Below are positions 13,779-20,506 of a stretch of 30,385 nucleotides of DNA, piece by piece. The position numbers and the translations under genes were made by a program. Origin of the DNA: a virus. Position 1 is the stretch's first letter. Each line of letters begins with the position of its first letter. The stretch is from positions 1 to 30,385 of the IMG/VR virus record IMGVR_UViG_3300017727_000091; one strand, written 5' to 3'. The notes below the pieces were generated by a model, which was not told where the DNA came from, did not search any database, and saw nothing but the letters and a program-made list of their open reading frames with translations.

Positions 13779-13967
13779 TTATTCTGAAATTTTATTGTAT
13801 AAGTAGGTTACTTTTCGGTCTAATGTCTTAATATCGTTCTCTAAGTCTTGATATAGTAATTTAAATAATTTATAAATATTTATTACTAATAAGACTATAC
13901 AGAAGATCAACGCCACTAATAAAATATTATGTATATTCATTAGTAACCAGATTAATAAACTTTCCAC
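13779..13967 (-). CDS. Small membrane protein
   Basis: A 62-residue protein with a long hydrophobic N-terminal half (about residues 4-30, WLLMNIHNILLVALIFCIVL) and a charged coiled-coil-like tail (LENDIKTLDRKVTYLYNKISE). It starts with GTG, sharing a base with the upstream stop (TAGTG), after GGGGG. Size and topology would fit a holin or a small lysis- or exclusion-related membrane protein, but there is no lysin nearby and the name is not supported. Confidence 0.6.
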   Translation of the reverse strand: MESLLIWLLMNIHNILLVALIFCIVLLVINIYKLFKLLYQDLENDIKTLDRKVTYLYNKISE

Positions 13968-14194
13968 TATGCACCCCCTTTGTTTGTTTTAAGATCAAGG
14001 TCGTCTAGTTCTTGTTTTATAAAACTAGTTAAATCTATAAGGTTCTTTCTATAAATTGCAAATGTGCTTTGCACTTGCTCAAGTTCTTTTTCTAGCGCGT
14101 GCCTCTTGTCAAACTCTGTCGCCACTCTGTCCAGTAGTTCTGATTTATACGCCTTGATTATTCTTTTATTAAACGGCTTAGGTATCTTTTTCAT
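13967..14194 (-). CDS. Small basic helical protein
   Basis: A 75-residue protein from the ATG at 14194 (MKKIPKPFNKRIIKAYKSEL...), highly charged and helical, possibly coiled-coil. The frame is open back to an ATG at 14290 (107 residues), but 14194 is preceded by GAAAGGA and by an AGTAAC leader of the kind seen before other genes here, whereas 14290 has no ribosome site. It is coupled to the small membrane protein gene. Confidence 0.6.
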   Translation of the reverse strand: MKKIPKPFNKRIIKAYKSELLDRVATEFDKRHALEKELEQVQSTFAIYRKNLIDLTSFIKQELDDLDLKTNKGGA

Positions 14195-14215
14195 ATTATT
14201 ATTTTTTCCTTTCAT

Positions 14216-14322
14216 ACTTGTTACTAGTGACAAGTTTTTTAAAACTGTCCCTAATTCTTGCAATCTTTTAATTTTCTTTTCGTTCATCATTAATTACTAG
14301 CGACAAGTTTTTTAAAATGTCC
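14216..14322 (-). promoter_or_regulatory. Duplicated leader segment with a 20-bp near-palindrome
   Basis: TTACTAGTGACAAGTTTTTT (from 14221) and TTACTAGCGACAAGTTTTTT (from 14294) are near-identical copies 73 bp apart, both continuing with AAAA and TGTCC. The first is embedded in ACTTGTTACTAGTGACAAGT (14216-14235), an almost perfect palindrome. Read on the minus strand each contains AGTAA. It may be a duplicated promoter/operator. Confidence 0.5.
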
Positions 14323-14475
14323 GTCAGCTTTAAATTGTTTACCCTGTTTAAATCTGTCTAAATAAACCTTATAAGGTCATTAATTTGTTAAGGGGTAGGG
14401 GGGGGTTAAAAATCGCGATTGCAAAAAGGTGCGTGCATAGTAAGCAGTGCGAGAATTTTTTTCAGATTTTTGAAC
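14323..14475. other. Non-coding stretch with a G-run
   Basis: No gene supported. GGGGTAGGGGGGGG lies at about 14393-14406, the longest G-run in the window. The plus strand then carries ATCGCGATTGC and T-rich sequence. Confidence 0.4.
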
Positions 14476-14648
14476 GCCTATCCTTGATAGGCAGGTTTGT
14501 AAGAAACCTGTTTGCTTTCCGATCTACTAGAGCTAATATAGATCTGTAAGTAAGTAAGAAGTTAAGGCGTTAAAACATGGACATTAACTAACTAGCTTTG
14601 GAATTACATGCAGGACAGATGAAGGGGTAGTTTATCTACCCCTTTTTC
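14476..14648 (+). ncRNA. Candidate structured RNA with terminator
   Basis: Several plus-strand hairpins in series and no ORF: GCCTATC-CTT-GATAGGC (14476-14492), the adjoining CAGGTTT-GTAAG-AAACCTG (14492-14510), GATCTA...TAGATC (14521-14544), and then a strong terminator AGGGGTAG-TTTAT-CTACCCCT-TTTTC (14623-14648). No tRNA T-loop is seen. The upstream promoter is unclear. It could be a phage small RNA or the 3' end of a leader. Confidence 0.4.
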
Positions 14649-14688
14649 GTTATCTCTAGATTAAAATGGTTGTATCTTGCGACCAGTC

Positions 14689-14731
14689 GGCTAGATCTGG
14701 GGGTTTCGCCTCCTTTACCCTGGATCTAGCC
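14689..14731. repeat. Long imperfect hairpin upstream of the terminase small gene
   Basis: GGCTAGATCTGGGG and CCCTGGATCTAGCC form an imperfect 14-bp stem around a 15-nt loop, with a GATC site in each arm. AAACACCCCCC follows at about 14743-14753. The position before the terminase module would suit a packaging site, but no direct evidence supports one. Confidence 0.45.
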
Positions 14732-14809
14732 AGTTTTCTGAAAAACACCCCCCTTGCCAAAATTTCGTTCCGACCACTCCTTTACAATGGTTAAAAGAAA
14801 GGAGGCCAG

Positions 14810-14941
14810 ATGGCTAAGAGGGTAATGTACAAAGGTGTACTCTATGATGATCTTGTTGAGCTAACTACAGTAAACACATTCTGGGAGATCTATGCCTATG
14901 AAATGAAGAATCTGCCTAAATATCCAAATATGTTGTATTAA
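14810..14941 (+). CDS. Tiny unrecognised protein
   Basis: A 43-residue ORF, MAKRVMYKGVLYDDLVELTT..., with a very strong ribosome site (AAAGGAGG, 4 nt before the ATG), the main reason to accept it. Alternating aromatic and charged residues; no family recognised. Probably the first gene of the transcript that runs toward the terminase small subunit. Confidence 0.65.
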   Translation: MAKRVMYKGVLYDDLVELTTVNTFWEIYAYEMKNLPKYPNMLY

Positions 14942-14971
14942 AGACAAAAACTCTTACAGTCTTATTTACAT

Positions 14972-15178
14972 ATGATAAAAACATTAAAACAACTAAGGAA
15001 GATCAGGAAGAAAAAAGTAATTATTGGTTGCTCTTGTGTACATAGGTGTAGTAAGTGCGATGAGTTTATAATGCCTCACCAACCATACTTAATTGCCTTT
15101 AGGAGCGTCTCTGAGAGACTTTCTGGTCATCATGGGACAATCTACTGTGGAGAATGTGTGGCAGATCTGGATACTTAA
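14972..15178 (+). CDS. Small zinc-binding protein
   Basis: A 68-residue protein with a basic N-terminus (MIKTLKQLRKIRKKK), then CSC-x3-RCSKC near 20-29 and CGEC near 60-63, enough cysteines for one zinc ribbon. No obvious ribosome site precedes the ATG. DNA or RNA binding is likely but unproven. Confidence 0.65.
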   Translation: MIKTLKQLRKIRKKKVIIGCSCVHRCSKCDEFIMPHQPYLIAFRSVSERLSGHHGTIYCGECVADLDT

Positions 15179-15437
15179 ATATCCTTTTTCTTACCAGCCT
15201 CTTCCCCTCTATCCGTTAGGATAGGGGTATATATGCTATCTAAGTCAGGAAAAGGGAGAAATAGATACCTCCACAGCGCAATCCTTAATGATATATATTG
15301 AGTTCGCAGATAGGCACTACTTATCCAACCTAGATTCGCAGCCTTTCCTAGATTATCCCCCTATTCTCAGCTTTGCCTAGAGCTTTACCTAGATCTAGCT
15401 GATATTGATCCAAAAGAGCTAAATGTGAGGTAGATCC
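15179..15437. other. Non-coding region before terS with CCTAGA cluster
   Basis: CCCCTCTATCC-GTTA-GGATAGGGG (about 15205-15228) is a terminator-like hairpin after the small zinc protein gene. CCTAGA occurs four times at 15329, 15347, 15376 and 15388, which could be a cluster of protein-binding sites (terminase recognition or operator). No gene seen. Confidence 0.4.
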
Positions 15438-15451
15438 TATAGAATTGGGGT
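15438..15451 (+). promoter_or_regulatory. Leaderless-type promoter of the terS gene
   Basis: -10 TATAGA (15438-15443) ends 8 nt before the ATG, leaving no room for a normal leader; the -35 region is weak. Confidence 0.4.
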
Positions 15452-15961
15452 ATGAGCGATGAAATAGAGATAGTTACAGATTCTAGTGGTAACGGGAATA
15501 CATTAGACACGATCCAGGATCCTGAGGATTTTGATATAGAGATTGTAGGTAGGCCAAGCAAACTGACCAATGAAACTGTACGAAAATTATCTAGTGGATT
15601 AAAGCTGGGATTGTCACAAAAGAAAGCGGCAGACTTTGCAGGGATCTCCGAAACCACCTTTTATAGATGGCAAAGAGAGTTTGTAAAGATAGATAGAGCC
15701 TGTTTAGGCAATCCAGAACGCATAAATAACGCTGATGATCTTAACTTGTGGGAGTTTTGGCAGTCCTTAAAAAAGGCAAAAATAGAGGGCGAGCTTTCTC
15801 ACATAGCAAATATCACTGAAGCAGCGAATAGTGGCGTTTGGCAGGCTAGTGCTTGGTTCTTAGAACGATCTAACCCACAAGACTGGGGCAGGAATGGTAG
15901 AGAACTTGAGGCAACCACAGAAGGTAAGACAATCGAATTTAATATAAAATATAGTTCTTAG
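15452..15961 (+). CDS. terS: Terminase small subunit candidate (HTH)
   Basis: A 169-residue protein. After an acidic N-terminus, residues 33-75 read GRPSKLTNETVRKLSSGLKL then GLSQKKAADFAGISETTFYRW, a helix-turn-helix of the type found in phage terminase small subunits and related proteins. Residues about 112-148 (ANITEAANSGVWQASAWFLE, then RSNPQDWGR) match the conserved tail of the same family. It would bind the packaging site and present phage DNA to the large subunit. The large subunit gene lies 7.5 kb away, separated by the second methyltransferase block. An HTH regulator is the main alternative. Confidence 0.7.
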   Translation: MSDEIEIVTDSSGNGNTLDTIQDPEDFDIEIVGRPSKLTNETVRKLSSGLKLGLSQKKAADFAGISETTFYRWQREFVKIDRACLGNPERINNADDLNLWEFWQSLKKAKIEGELSHIANITEAANSGVWQASAWFLERSNPQDWGRNGRELEATTEGKTIEFNIKYSS

Positions 15962-15979
15962 TTTTCCGACATCGGAAAA
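15962..15979. promoter_or_regulatory. Palindrome TTTTCCGACATCGGAAAA
   Basis: An 18-bp palindrome with a single mismatched central pair, immediately after the terS stop codon. An identical sequence but for one base occurs at 20643-20660. A shared regulator-binding site is the simplest reading. Confidence 0.55.
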
Positions 15980-15998
15980 GTATTACATAAGACAAAAA

Positions 15999-16085
15999 CC
16001 CTCTATTGCTAGAGGGCTTCATGCCAGTAATACGAAAAAAAGGAGTCGTCCTTTGATCTAGAAAGACCGAAGAGGACTCTTTATT
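15999..16085 (+). terminator. Candidate terminators between terS and the second methyltransferase block
   Basis: CCCTCTA-TTGC-TAGAGGG (15999-16016) lacks a T-run. A second inverted repeat (AAAGGAGTC near 16028 and GGACTCTTT near 16075) is followed by ATTTC. One or both may end the terS transcript. Confidence 0.45.
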
Positions 16086-16108
16086 TCATAAGTTAATTTA
16101 AGCACATG

Positions 16109-16143
16109 TTGAAATTAAAGCAAGGGTTTATTATAATATTTTT
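16109..16143 (+). promoter_or_regulatory. Leaderless promoter of the second methyltransferase operon
   Basis: -35 TTGAAA (16109-16114), 17-bp spacer, perfect -10 TATAAT (16132-16137), and the ATG only 6 nt later. Transcription should start at or next to the A of the ATG, and there is no Shine-Dalgarno sequence. Confidence 0.75.
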
Positions 16144-16680
16144 ATGGATTTCCCTGATAAAAAATATAACATCATTTACGCAGATCCACCCTGGTCATTT
16201 AAGAATTTTAGTAAAAAAGGTGAGGGTAGAAATCCTAATCAGCATTATGAAACACAAGACTTGAACTGGATCAAGTCTTTACCTGTAAATGACATAGCTG
16301 ATAAAGATTGTGTTTTATTCCTATGGGTAGTTAATCACTCTTTACCACAGGCATTTGAAGTTATCGAAAGCTGGGGCTTTACTTACAAGACAGTAGCTTT
16401 CAACTGGGTTAAAAAAAATATGAGATCCGAGGGATTCTTCACTGGTTTAGGATATTGGACAAGAGGAAATCCAGAATTATGTTTATTAGCAACAAAAGGA
16501 AAACCAAGCAGAGTTTCTAAAGCTGTAAAAGAATTAGTAATAGAACCTAGATCTAAACACAGCAAAAAACCAGACAGAATTAGAGATGATATCATTGACT
16601 TGTGTGGTGATCTCCCTAGAATTGAATTGTTTGCAAGGAATACGACTAAAGGATGGGATGTATGGGGGAACGAGATTTAA
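16144..16680 (+). CDS. MT-A70 family N6-adenine methyltransferase
   Basis: A 178-residue enzyme with the MT-A70 catalytic motif DPPW (14-17) right after YNIIYA, and the family's conserved flow LFLWV...WGFTYKTVAFNWVK...GLGYWTRGNPELCLLATKG...HSKKPD...RIELFAR...GWDVWGNE. It methylates the N6 position of adenine, in DNA in bacterial and phage members. It starts the second methyltransferase operon and is probably translated from a leaderless mRNA. It is followed by a paralogue that overlaps it by 19 nt. Confidence 0.9.
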   Translation: MDFPDKKYNIIYADPPWSFKNFSKKGEGRNPNQHYETQDLNWIKSLPVNDIADKDCVLFLWVVNHSLPQAFEVIESWGFTYKTVAFNWVKKNMRSEGFFTGLGYWTRGNPELCLLATKGKPSRVSKAVKELVIEPRSKHSKKPDRIRDDIIDLCGDLPRIELFARNTTKGWDVWGNEI

Positions 16681-17210
16681 TACCTTTTCCAGAAAAGAAA
16701 TATAATATTATTTATGCTGATCCACCCTGGTCTTATGATTCAGGTTTTCTTAAAAGAAATTGGGAGGGCAAATATCCTCAGATGAAACCACAAGAGATTT
16801 ACGATCTACCAGTGCAAGATATAGCAGACGACAATTGTATTTTGTTTATGTGGATCACTTATCCTAAATTACTTATAGGTTTGCAAGCTATGGAAAGTTG
16901 GGGATTCAAGTATCGCAGTGCAGCGTTTACTTGGGTTAAAAGGAATAAGAAAGCAGATACTTGGTTTTGGGGCATGGGGCATTGGACTCGTGCTAATGCT
17001 GAGGTCTGCTTTCTGGGTGTAAAAGGAAAACCTCAAAGAGAAAGCGCAGGCGTTCACTCAATCGTTGATGAAAGAATACAAGAACACTCAAAAAAACCAG
17101 ATGTAGTTAGAAATAAAATTGTAGAGCTTTGTGGAGATCTACCAAGAATAGAACTATTTGCCAGACAAAAAGCTGATGGTTGGGATAATTGGGGAAATGA
17201 AACTCTATAA
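16662..17210 (+). CDS. MT-A70 family N6-adenine methyltransferase, paralogue
   Basis: A 182-residue enzyme with DPPW at 20-23 and the same conserved blocks as its neighbour (LFMWI, WGFKYRSAAFTWVKR, GHWTRANAEVCFLGVKGKP, HSKKPDVVRNKI, RIELFAR, GWDNWGNE). I start it at the ATG at 16662, which has AAAGGA about 8 nt upstream, rather than the in-frame ATG at 16653. The two genes clearly arose by duplication but have diverged a good deal, so they may recognise different sites or act as a pair, as MT-A70 heterodimers do in eukaryotes. Confidence 0.88.
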   Translation: MGERDLIPFPEKKYNIIYADPPWSYDSGFLKRNWEGKYPQMKPQEIYDLPVQDIADDNCILFMWITYPKLLIGLQAMESWGFKYRSAAFTWVKRNKKADTWFWGMGHWTRANAEVCFLGVKGKPQRESAGVHSIVDERIQEHSKKPDVVRNKIVELCGDLPRIELFARQKADGWDNWGNETL

Positions 17211-18114
17211 AGGCGACTGTTTAGATTTTATGAAAGAACTAGAGGATGGATCTATAGATCTAATCTTATGTGATCTTCCGTTTGGCCTTATGAAAAACAT
17301 AGGTGAGGATGACGGCAGATTTCAAAATGGCATGCTTGGTAAATTTGATTGGGATGACTCTGTAGATCTTGAAAAGTTTTTCTTCTTGTCAGAAAAGCTA
17401 CTTAGAGAGTCAGGTAGATTAATTCTTTTTGGCATACAGCCGTTTACAACCACTTTGGTAAATCACGCAACATTGAGTTTGCCTTTTGCTTATTCTATGA
17501 TTTGGGAAAAGGATCACTTCGGTGCAGCCTTTCAAGCAAAAAGAGCTCCACTAAACTTTTATGAAGATATATTGGTATTTACTAAAAGATACGATTCAAC
17601 ATTTAGCAATCCACTAAGACAGTACTTTGAATGGTTATTAAAGCATATAGGAAAAAGTAAAGCTCGCTTGATTATGGAATTTGGACAAAAAGCTGATCAT
17701 ACTTTTAGAACTAGAAGTACACAGTTTAAGCTATGTACAGAGGAAACTTATAACGAAATTGTTGAGAAATATCAGATTCAAGATAACGAAAAGTTCATGC
17801 CATACGATCTCCTTAAAAAGATAAACGATCAATACGCGCAAACTTTCAATCTATCTGATGAAGATACATTCAAAAGTAACATACTTAAGTACCCTAGAGA
17901 CAGCGAAAAACACCACCCTACTCAAAAACCTGTTGATCTTCTTGTTAATTTAATTGAAACATTTACAAATGAGGACGATGTTGTAGCTGACTTTACTATG
18001 GGAAGTGGTAGTACTGGAGTTGCAGCTAGGAAAACAAACAGAATATTCTTAGGATCCGAGTTAGATGAGGACTTCTATGATATTGCCTACAAAAGAATAC
18101 AAGGCCAGCTTTGA
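17197..18114 (+). CDS. Beta-class DNA methyltransferase (DLPFG type)
   Basis: A 305-residue enzyme from the ATG at 17197 (MKLYKGDCLDFMKELEDGSI), chosen because that opening is typical; the frame is open back to 17158. Motif IV is DLPFG (26-30), HPTQKPVDLLVNLI lies near 235, and motif I is ADFTMGSGSTG (264-274), ending in LGSELD. It is longer than its relatives because of an insert of about 70 residues between motif IV and HPTQKP (FEWLLKHIGKSKARLIMEFG...), likely the target recognition part. Probably an N6-adenine enzyme. It overlaps the MT-A70 gene by 14 nt. Confidence 0.87.
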   Translation: MKLYKGDCLDFMKELEDGSIDLILCDLPFGLMKNIGEDDGRFQNGMLGKFDWDDSVDLEKFFFLSEKLLRESGRLILFGIQPFTTTLVNHATLSLPFAYSMIWEKDHFGAAFQAKRAPLNFYEDILVFTKRYDSTFSNPLRQYFEWLLKHIGKSKARLIMEFGQKADHTFRTRSTQFKLCTEETYNEIVEKYQIQDNEKFMPYDLLKKINDQYAQTFNLSDEDTFKSNILKYPRDSEKHHPTQKPVDLLVNLIETFTNEDDVVADFTMGSGSTGVAARKTNRIFLGSELDEDFYDIAYKRIQGQL

Positions 18115-18770
18115 AGTTAATTAACGGAGATTGCCTAAAAATAATATCGGAAATGCCAGAAAACAGCGTAGATCATGTTTTTACTAGCCCACCTTACAAT
18201 ATTGGCAGAAGTAGATCATTAGATTCTAAAGCTAAGGGTAAATACAAGCACTTTTCCGACAATAAAGATAACTACTTAGATTGGTGTACAGAAATCATAG
18301 ATCAACTTCTTAGGATCACAAAAGGCTATGTTTTTTGGAATATTCAAGCAAATGCTTTAAATAAAGCTGATGTTTTTAAACTTATTGGTCATTATGCAGA
18401 TGTGTTGGAACAAAACTTTATTTGGTATAAACCTAATGCTACACCTAGTTCAAAGCAGTATTATGTTTCAAATGTTGTCGAATATGTTCTTTGTTTCTCA
18501 GAAAAGAAAGTAAAAGGCAACCAACACTTCTTAAAAAATTATGTAGAGATAAATAAAGGAACTAAGTACATAAAAGATTTAAACGCACAAATGCCAGTAT
18601 CTTTATCTGATCACTTTATTACAAACTACACACAAAAAGATGAAGTTATACTGGATCCATTTATGGGATCTGGCACAACAGGAGTTTCTTGCAGTAATGG
18701 ACAAAGAGACTTTATTGGTATAGAATTAGTTCAAGAGTACTACAAAATAGCAAAGGAAAGACTTACATGA
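18111..18770 (+). CDS. Beta-class DNA methyltransferase (TSPPYN type)
   Basis: A 219-residue enzyme starting at TTG (18111), which overlaps the preceding stop (TTGA). Motif IV TSPPYN (25-30), an NAQMP segment in place of HPTQKP, and motif I DPFMGSGTTG (182-191) are all intact. It resembles the first gene of the window (199-924) in motif IV more than its neighbours. The N4-cytosine versus N6-adenine choice is open. The stop overlaps the next start by ATGA. Confidence 0.88.
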   Translation: MKLINGDCLKIISEMPENSVDHVFTSPPYNIGRSRSLDSKAKGKYKHFSDNKDNYLDWCTEIIDQLLRITKGYVFWNIQANALNKADVFKLIGHYADVLEQNFIWYKPNATPSSKQYYVSNVVEYVLCFSEKKVKGNQHFLKNYVEINKGTKYIKDLNAQMPVSLSDHFITNYTQKDEVILDPFMGSGTTGVSCSNGQRDFIGIELVQEYYKIAKERLT

Positions 18771-20377
18771 GATTAGGCAGCATGTTTGCAGGTATCGGTG
18801 GTGTAGATCTTGGCTTGATTAGATCAGGCTTAGTTACTGATGTTAAATGGCAAGTTGATAACGATGAGTTTTGTACAAAAATTTTAAAAAAGAATTTTCC
18901 AGATAGTTTAGTAATGCACAAAAATGTAGAAGATATAAATACAAAATATTTACCAGAAGTAGATATGATAACGGCAGGTTTTCCATGTCAGCCTGTGAGC
19001 GTGGCAGGAAACCAGAAAGGAGTATTAGATGAAAGATGGTTATGGGATGAGGTCGAAAGATTTATTGATGAGTTACGACCACAAGTCTTCATGTTGGAAA
19101 ATGTCCCCAACATCCTCAGAGCAAGCAACGGAGAGGCAATTCATCGTGTCCTCAAAAGTGTGGCCGAAATGCGCCATTATAGATTTGAATGGCAACTTAT
19201 ATCAGCAAAGTTCGTTGGAGCAAGGCACAAAAGACAAAGATGGGTGGGAGTTGGAATCGTGGGAGACTCCGAACACTATGGATCACTTGCCAGCGAGATC
19301 AGGGGACGCTTTGGAGAGAGCGCTATATCGTGGAGATCCAGAGAGGAAGAGCAAAAGAAAATCTACTGGCAACTTGCGAGAAAATCCGAAAATTTGGCTC
19401 ACACCGACAACAATGGATCAGAAAGAGGACAGCCTGAAACACGCAACGAAACTGATGCAGGGGAAAACGAGGAGAGCTACAGGTCATCGAATACAGAGAA
19501 CATTGAGCGATCAAGTATGGATGGACATGATAGAAAAGGATCCGACCTTGATGGAGTATTACCAGGATCACGAGATAGTCAAGAGACCAATGCTTCCAGA
19601 TCAAATGGAGTTCGTGGATTATCTGAGAAGTCAGACATCAGCAACCAAACTACAGAAGTTGACCAAGATCAAGAAGTCGACAGTGGATCACTGGTTCAGG
19701 AAGGACAAGTACTTCAGTCATCCGACAGTGGATCAGTGGATTCAGATCAAACCACACCTAGAGGAGATCAAGTACGACAAGGAGTTGATGACAGTACAGG
19801 TAATGGAGTGGAAAACCAAAGAGGAGATGGAAATGTGGCCGACTCCCTCGACACAGGACAACGAACACAAGAATTTGGAATTGAACGACAAGGGCAGGAG
19901 AGTAGCAAAGACTGGGGGCGAGAGCAGATCTCTGAACCTAGCAGACAAAGTGCAGGTGAGGAAAAAGGAAACATTTTCGACACCAGCAGCCTCTCAAGCA
20001 TCAAAGCCAGTCAATCGCCATACCCCATCAGCGAGAGCAGGGAAACATGGCTCTACTTTGGAACAGGACATTGGGGAACGAGATCCCACATTGATTGGGA
20101 TGCGCCTCAATCCAGCATGGGTGAACAGACTTATGGGTTACCCAGATGGTTGGCTGAGCTTGGACTAACAAACGATTGGGGAGTTGGTAATGATTGGGAA
20201 GATGGTCAATCTAGAGTTGCCGAAAGAAAAGAAAATGATGTTGATCGACTTAAAGCTCTGGGTAACGGAGTTGTTCCACAGTTTTCTGAACTGGTAGGTA
20301 GATTAATTATTAAATCACTTATTGAGGATACTTTAGTGTTTGATCCAGAGATTGTTAAGGTAGATCGTCCTCACTAA
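18767..20377 (+). CDS. C5-cytosine DNA methyltransferase
   Basis: A 536-residue Dcm-type enzyme. Motif I is FAGIGG (7-12), the catalytic motif IV is GFPCQPVS (71-78, nucleophile C74), motif VI ENVP (111-114), motif VIII RHKRQRWVGVG (153-163), and the late motif RLKALGNGVVPQ (494-505). All catalytic residues are present. The stretch of about 280 residues between VIII and the late motif, where the target recognition domain belongs, is Ser/Asp/Glu/Gln/Gly-rich (VGDSEHYG, NLAHTDNNGSE, NVADSLDTGQR) and overlaps a second long open frame whose translation looks more like a normal recognition domain. Last gene of the operon. Confidence 0.88.
   Translation: MRLGSMFAGIGGVDLGLIRSGLVTDVKWQVDNDEFCTKILKKNFPDSLVMHKNVEDINTKYLPEVDMITAGFPCQPVSVAGNQKGVLDERWLWDEVERFIDELRPQVFMLENVPNILRASNGEAIHRVLKSVAEMRHYRFEWQLISAKFVGARHKRQRWVGVGIVGDSEHYGSLASEIRGRFGESAISWRSREEEQKKIYWQLARKSENLAHTDNNGSERGQPETRNETDAGENEESYRSSNTENIERSSMDGHDRKGSDLDGVLPGSRDSQETNASRSNGVRGLSEKSDISNQTTEVDQDQEVDSGSLVQEGQVLQSSDSGSVDSDQTTPRGDQVRQGVDDSTGNGVENQRGDGNVADSLDTGQRTQEFGIERQGQESSKDWGREQISEPSRQSAGEEKGNIFDTSSLSSIKASQSPYPISESRETWLYFGTGHWGTRSHIDWDAPQSSMGEQTYGLPRWLAELGLTNDWGVGNDWEDGQSRVAERKENDVDRLKALGNGVVPQFSELVGRLIIKSLIEDTLVFDPEIVKVDRPH
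19029..20168 (+). other. Second open frame inside the cytosine methyltransferase gene
   Basis: A 379-codon frame, shifted +1 relative to the methyltransferase frame. Its first part (to about 19259) opposes the conserved catalytic motifs and is probably non-coding. From 19260 it reads WETPNTMDHLPARSGDALER, later WLTPTTMDQ, MWPTPSTQD and FSTPAASQ, and ends LNPAWVNRLMGYPDGWLSLD. Repeated W-x-TP-x-T-x-D segments and a final LNPxWVxxLMGxPxGW are what I know from recognition regions and C-termini of many phage and bacterial C5-cytosine methyltransferases. It may be a separate overlapping gene, a frameshift product, or a relic. Confidence 0.5.
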
Positions 20378-20498
20378 AAGGTTCAAGATCTAATGTGTAG
20401 CCAAGACGATTATTGTAATCCCAGTCGCTTACTCTTTTAAGCATGGCAAGTATCTCTTTAAGAGCAAAGCCACAAATGAAACCAACAATATAATCCAT
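20355..20498 (-). CDS. Tiny membrane-associated protein under a LexA-type box
   Basis: A 47-residue ORF, MDYIVGFICGFALKEILAML then an acidic tail, with a short N-terminal hydrophobic helix that could anchor it in the membrane. It overlaps the end of the convergent cytosine methyltransferase gene by 23 bp. There is no ribosome site; a -10 box TAATAT ends 8 nt before the ATG, directly abutting a GAAC-N4-GTTC box, so a leaderless SOS-controlled gene is plausible. Confidence 0.5.
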   Translation of the reverse strand: MDYIVGFICGFALKEILAMLKRVSDWDYNNRLGYTLDLEPFSEDDLP

Positions 20499-20506
20499 AG
20501 CTGACA

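Noticed and set aside
13779-13967. Holin
   Set aside because: Size and topology fit, but no lysin or spanin is nearby and many small phage membrane proteins look alike.
14476-14545. tRNA gene
   Set aside because: Stems are adjacent simple hairpins; there is no T-loop sequence, acceptor stem or CCA.
19029-19259. First part of the +1 frame as real coding sequence
   Set aside because: It overlies motifs VI and VIII of the methyltransferase and its translation has no recognisable pattern.
19189-20004. Further open frames on both strands inside the cytosine methyltransferase gene
   Set aside because: They are short, have no ribosome sites, and their composition is that of antisense or shifted translations.
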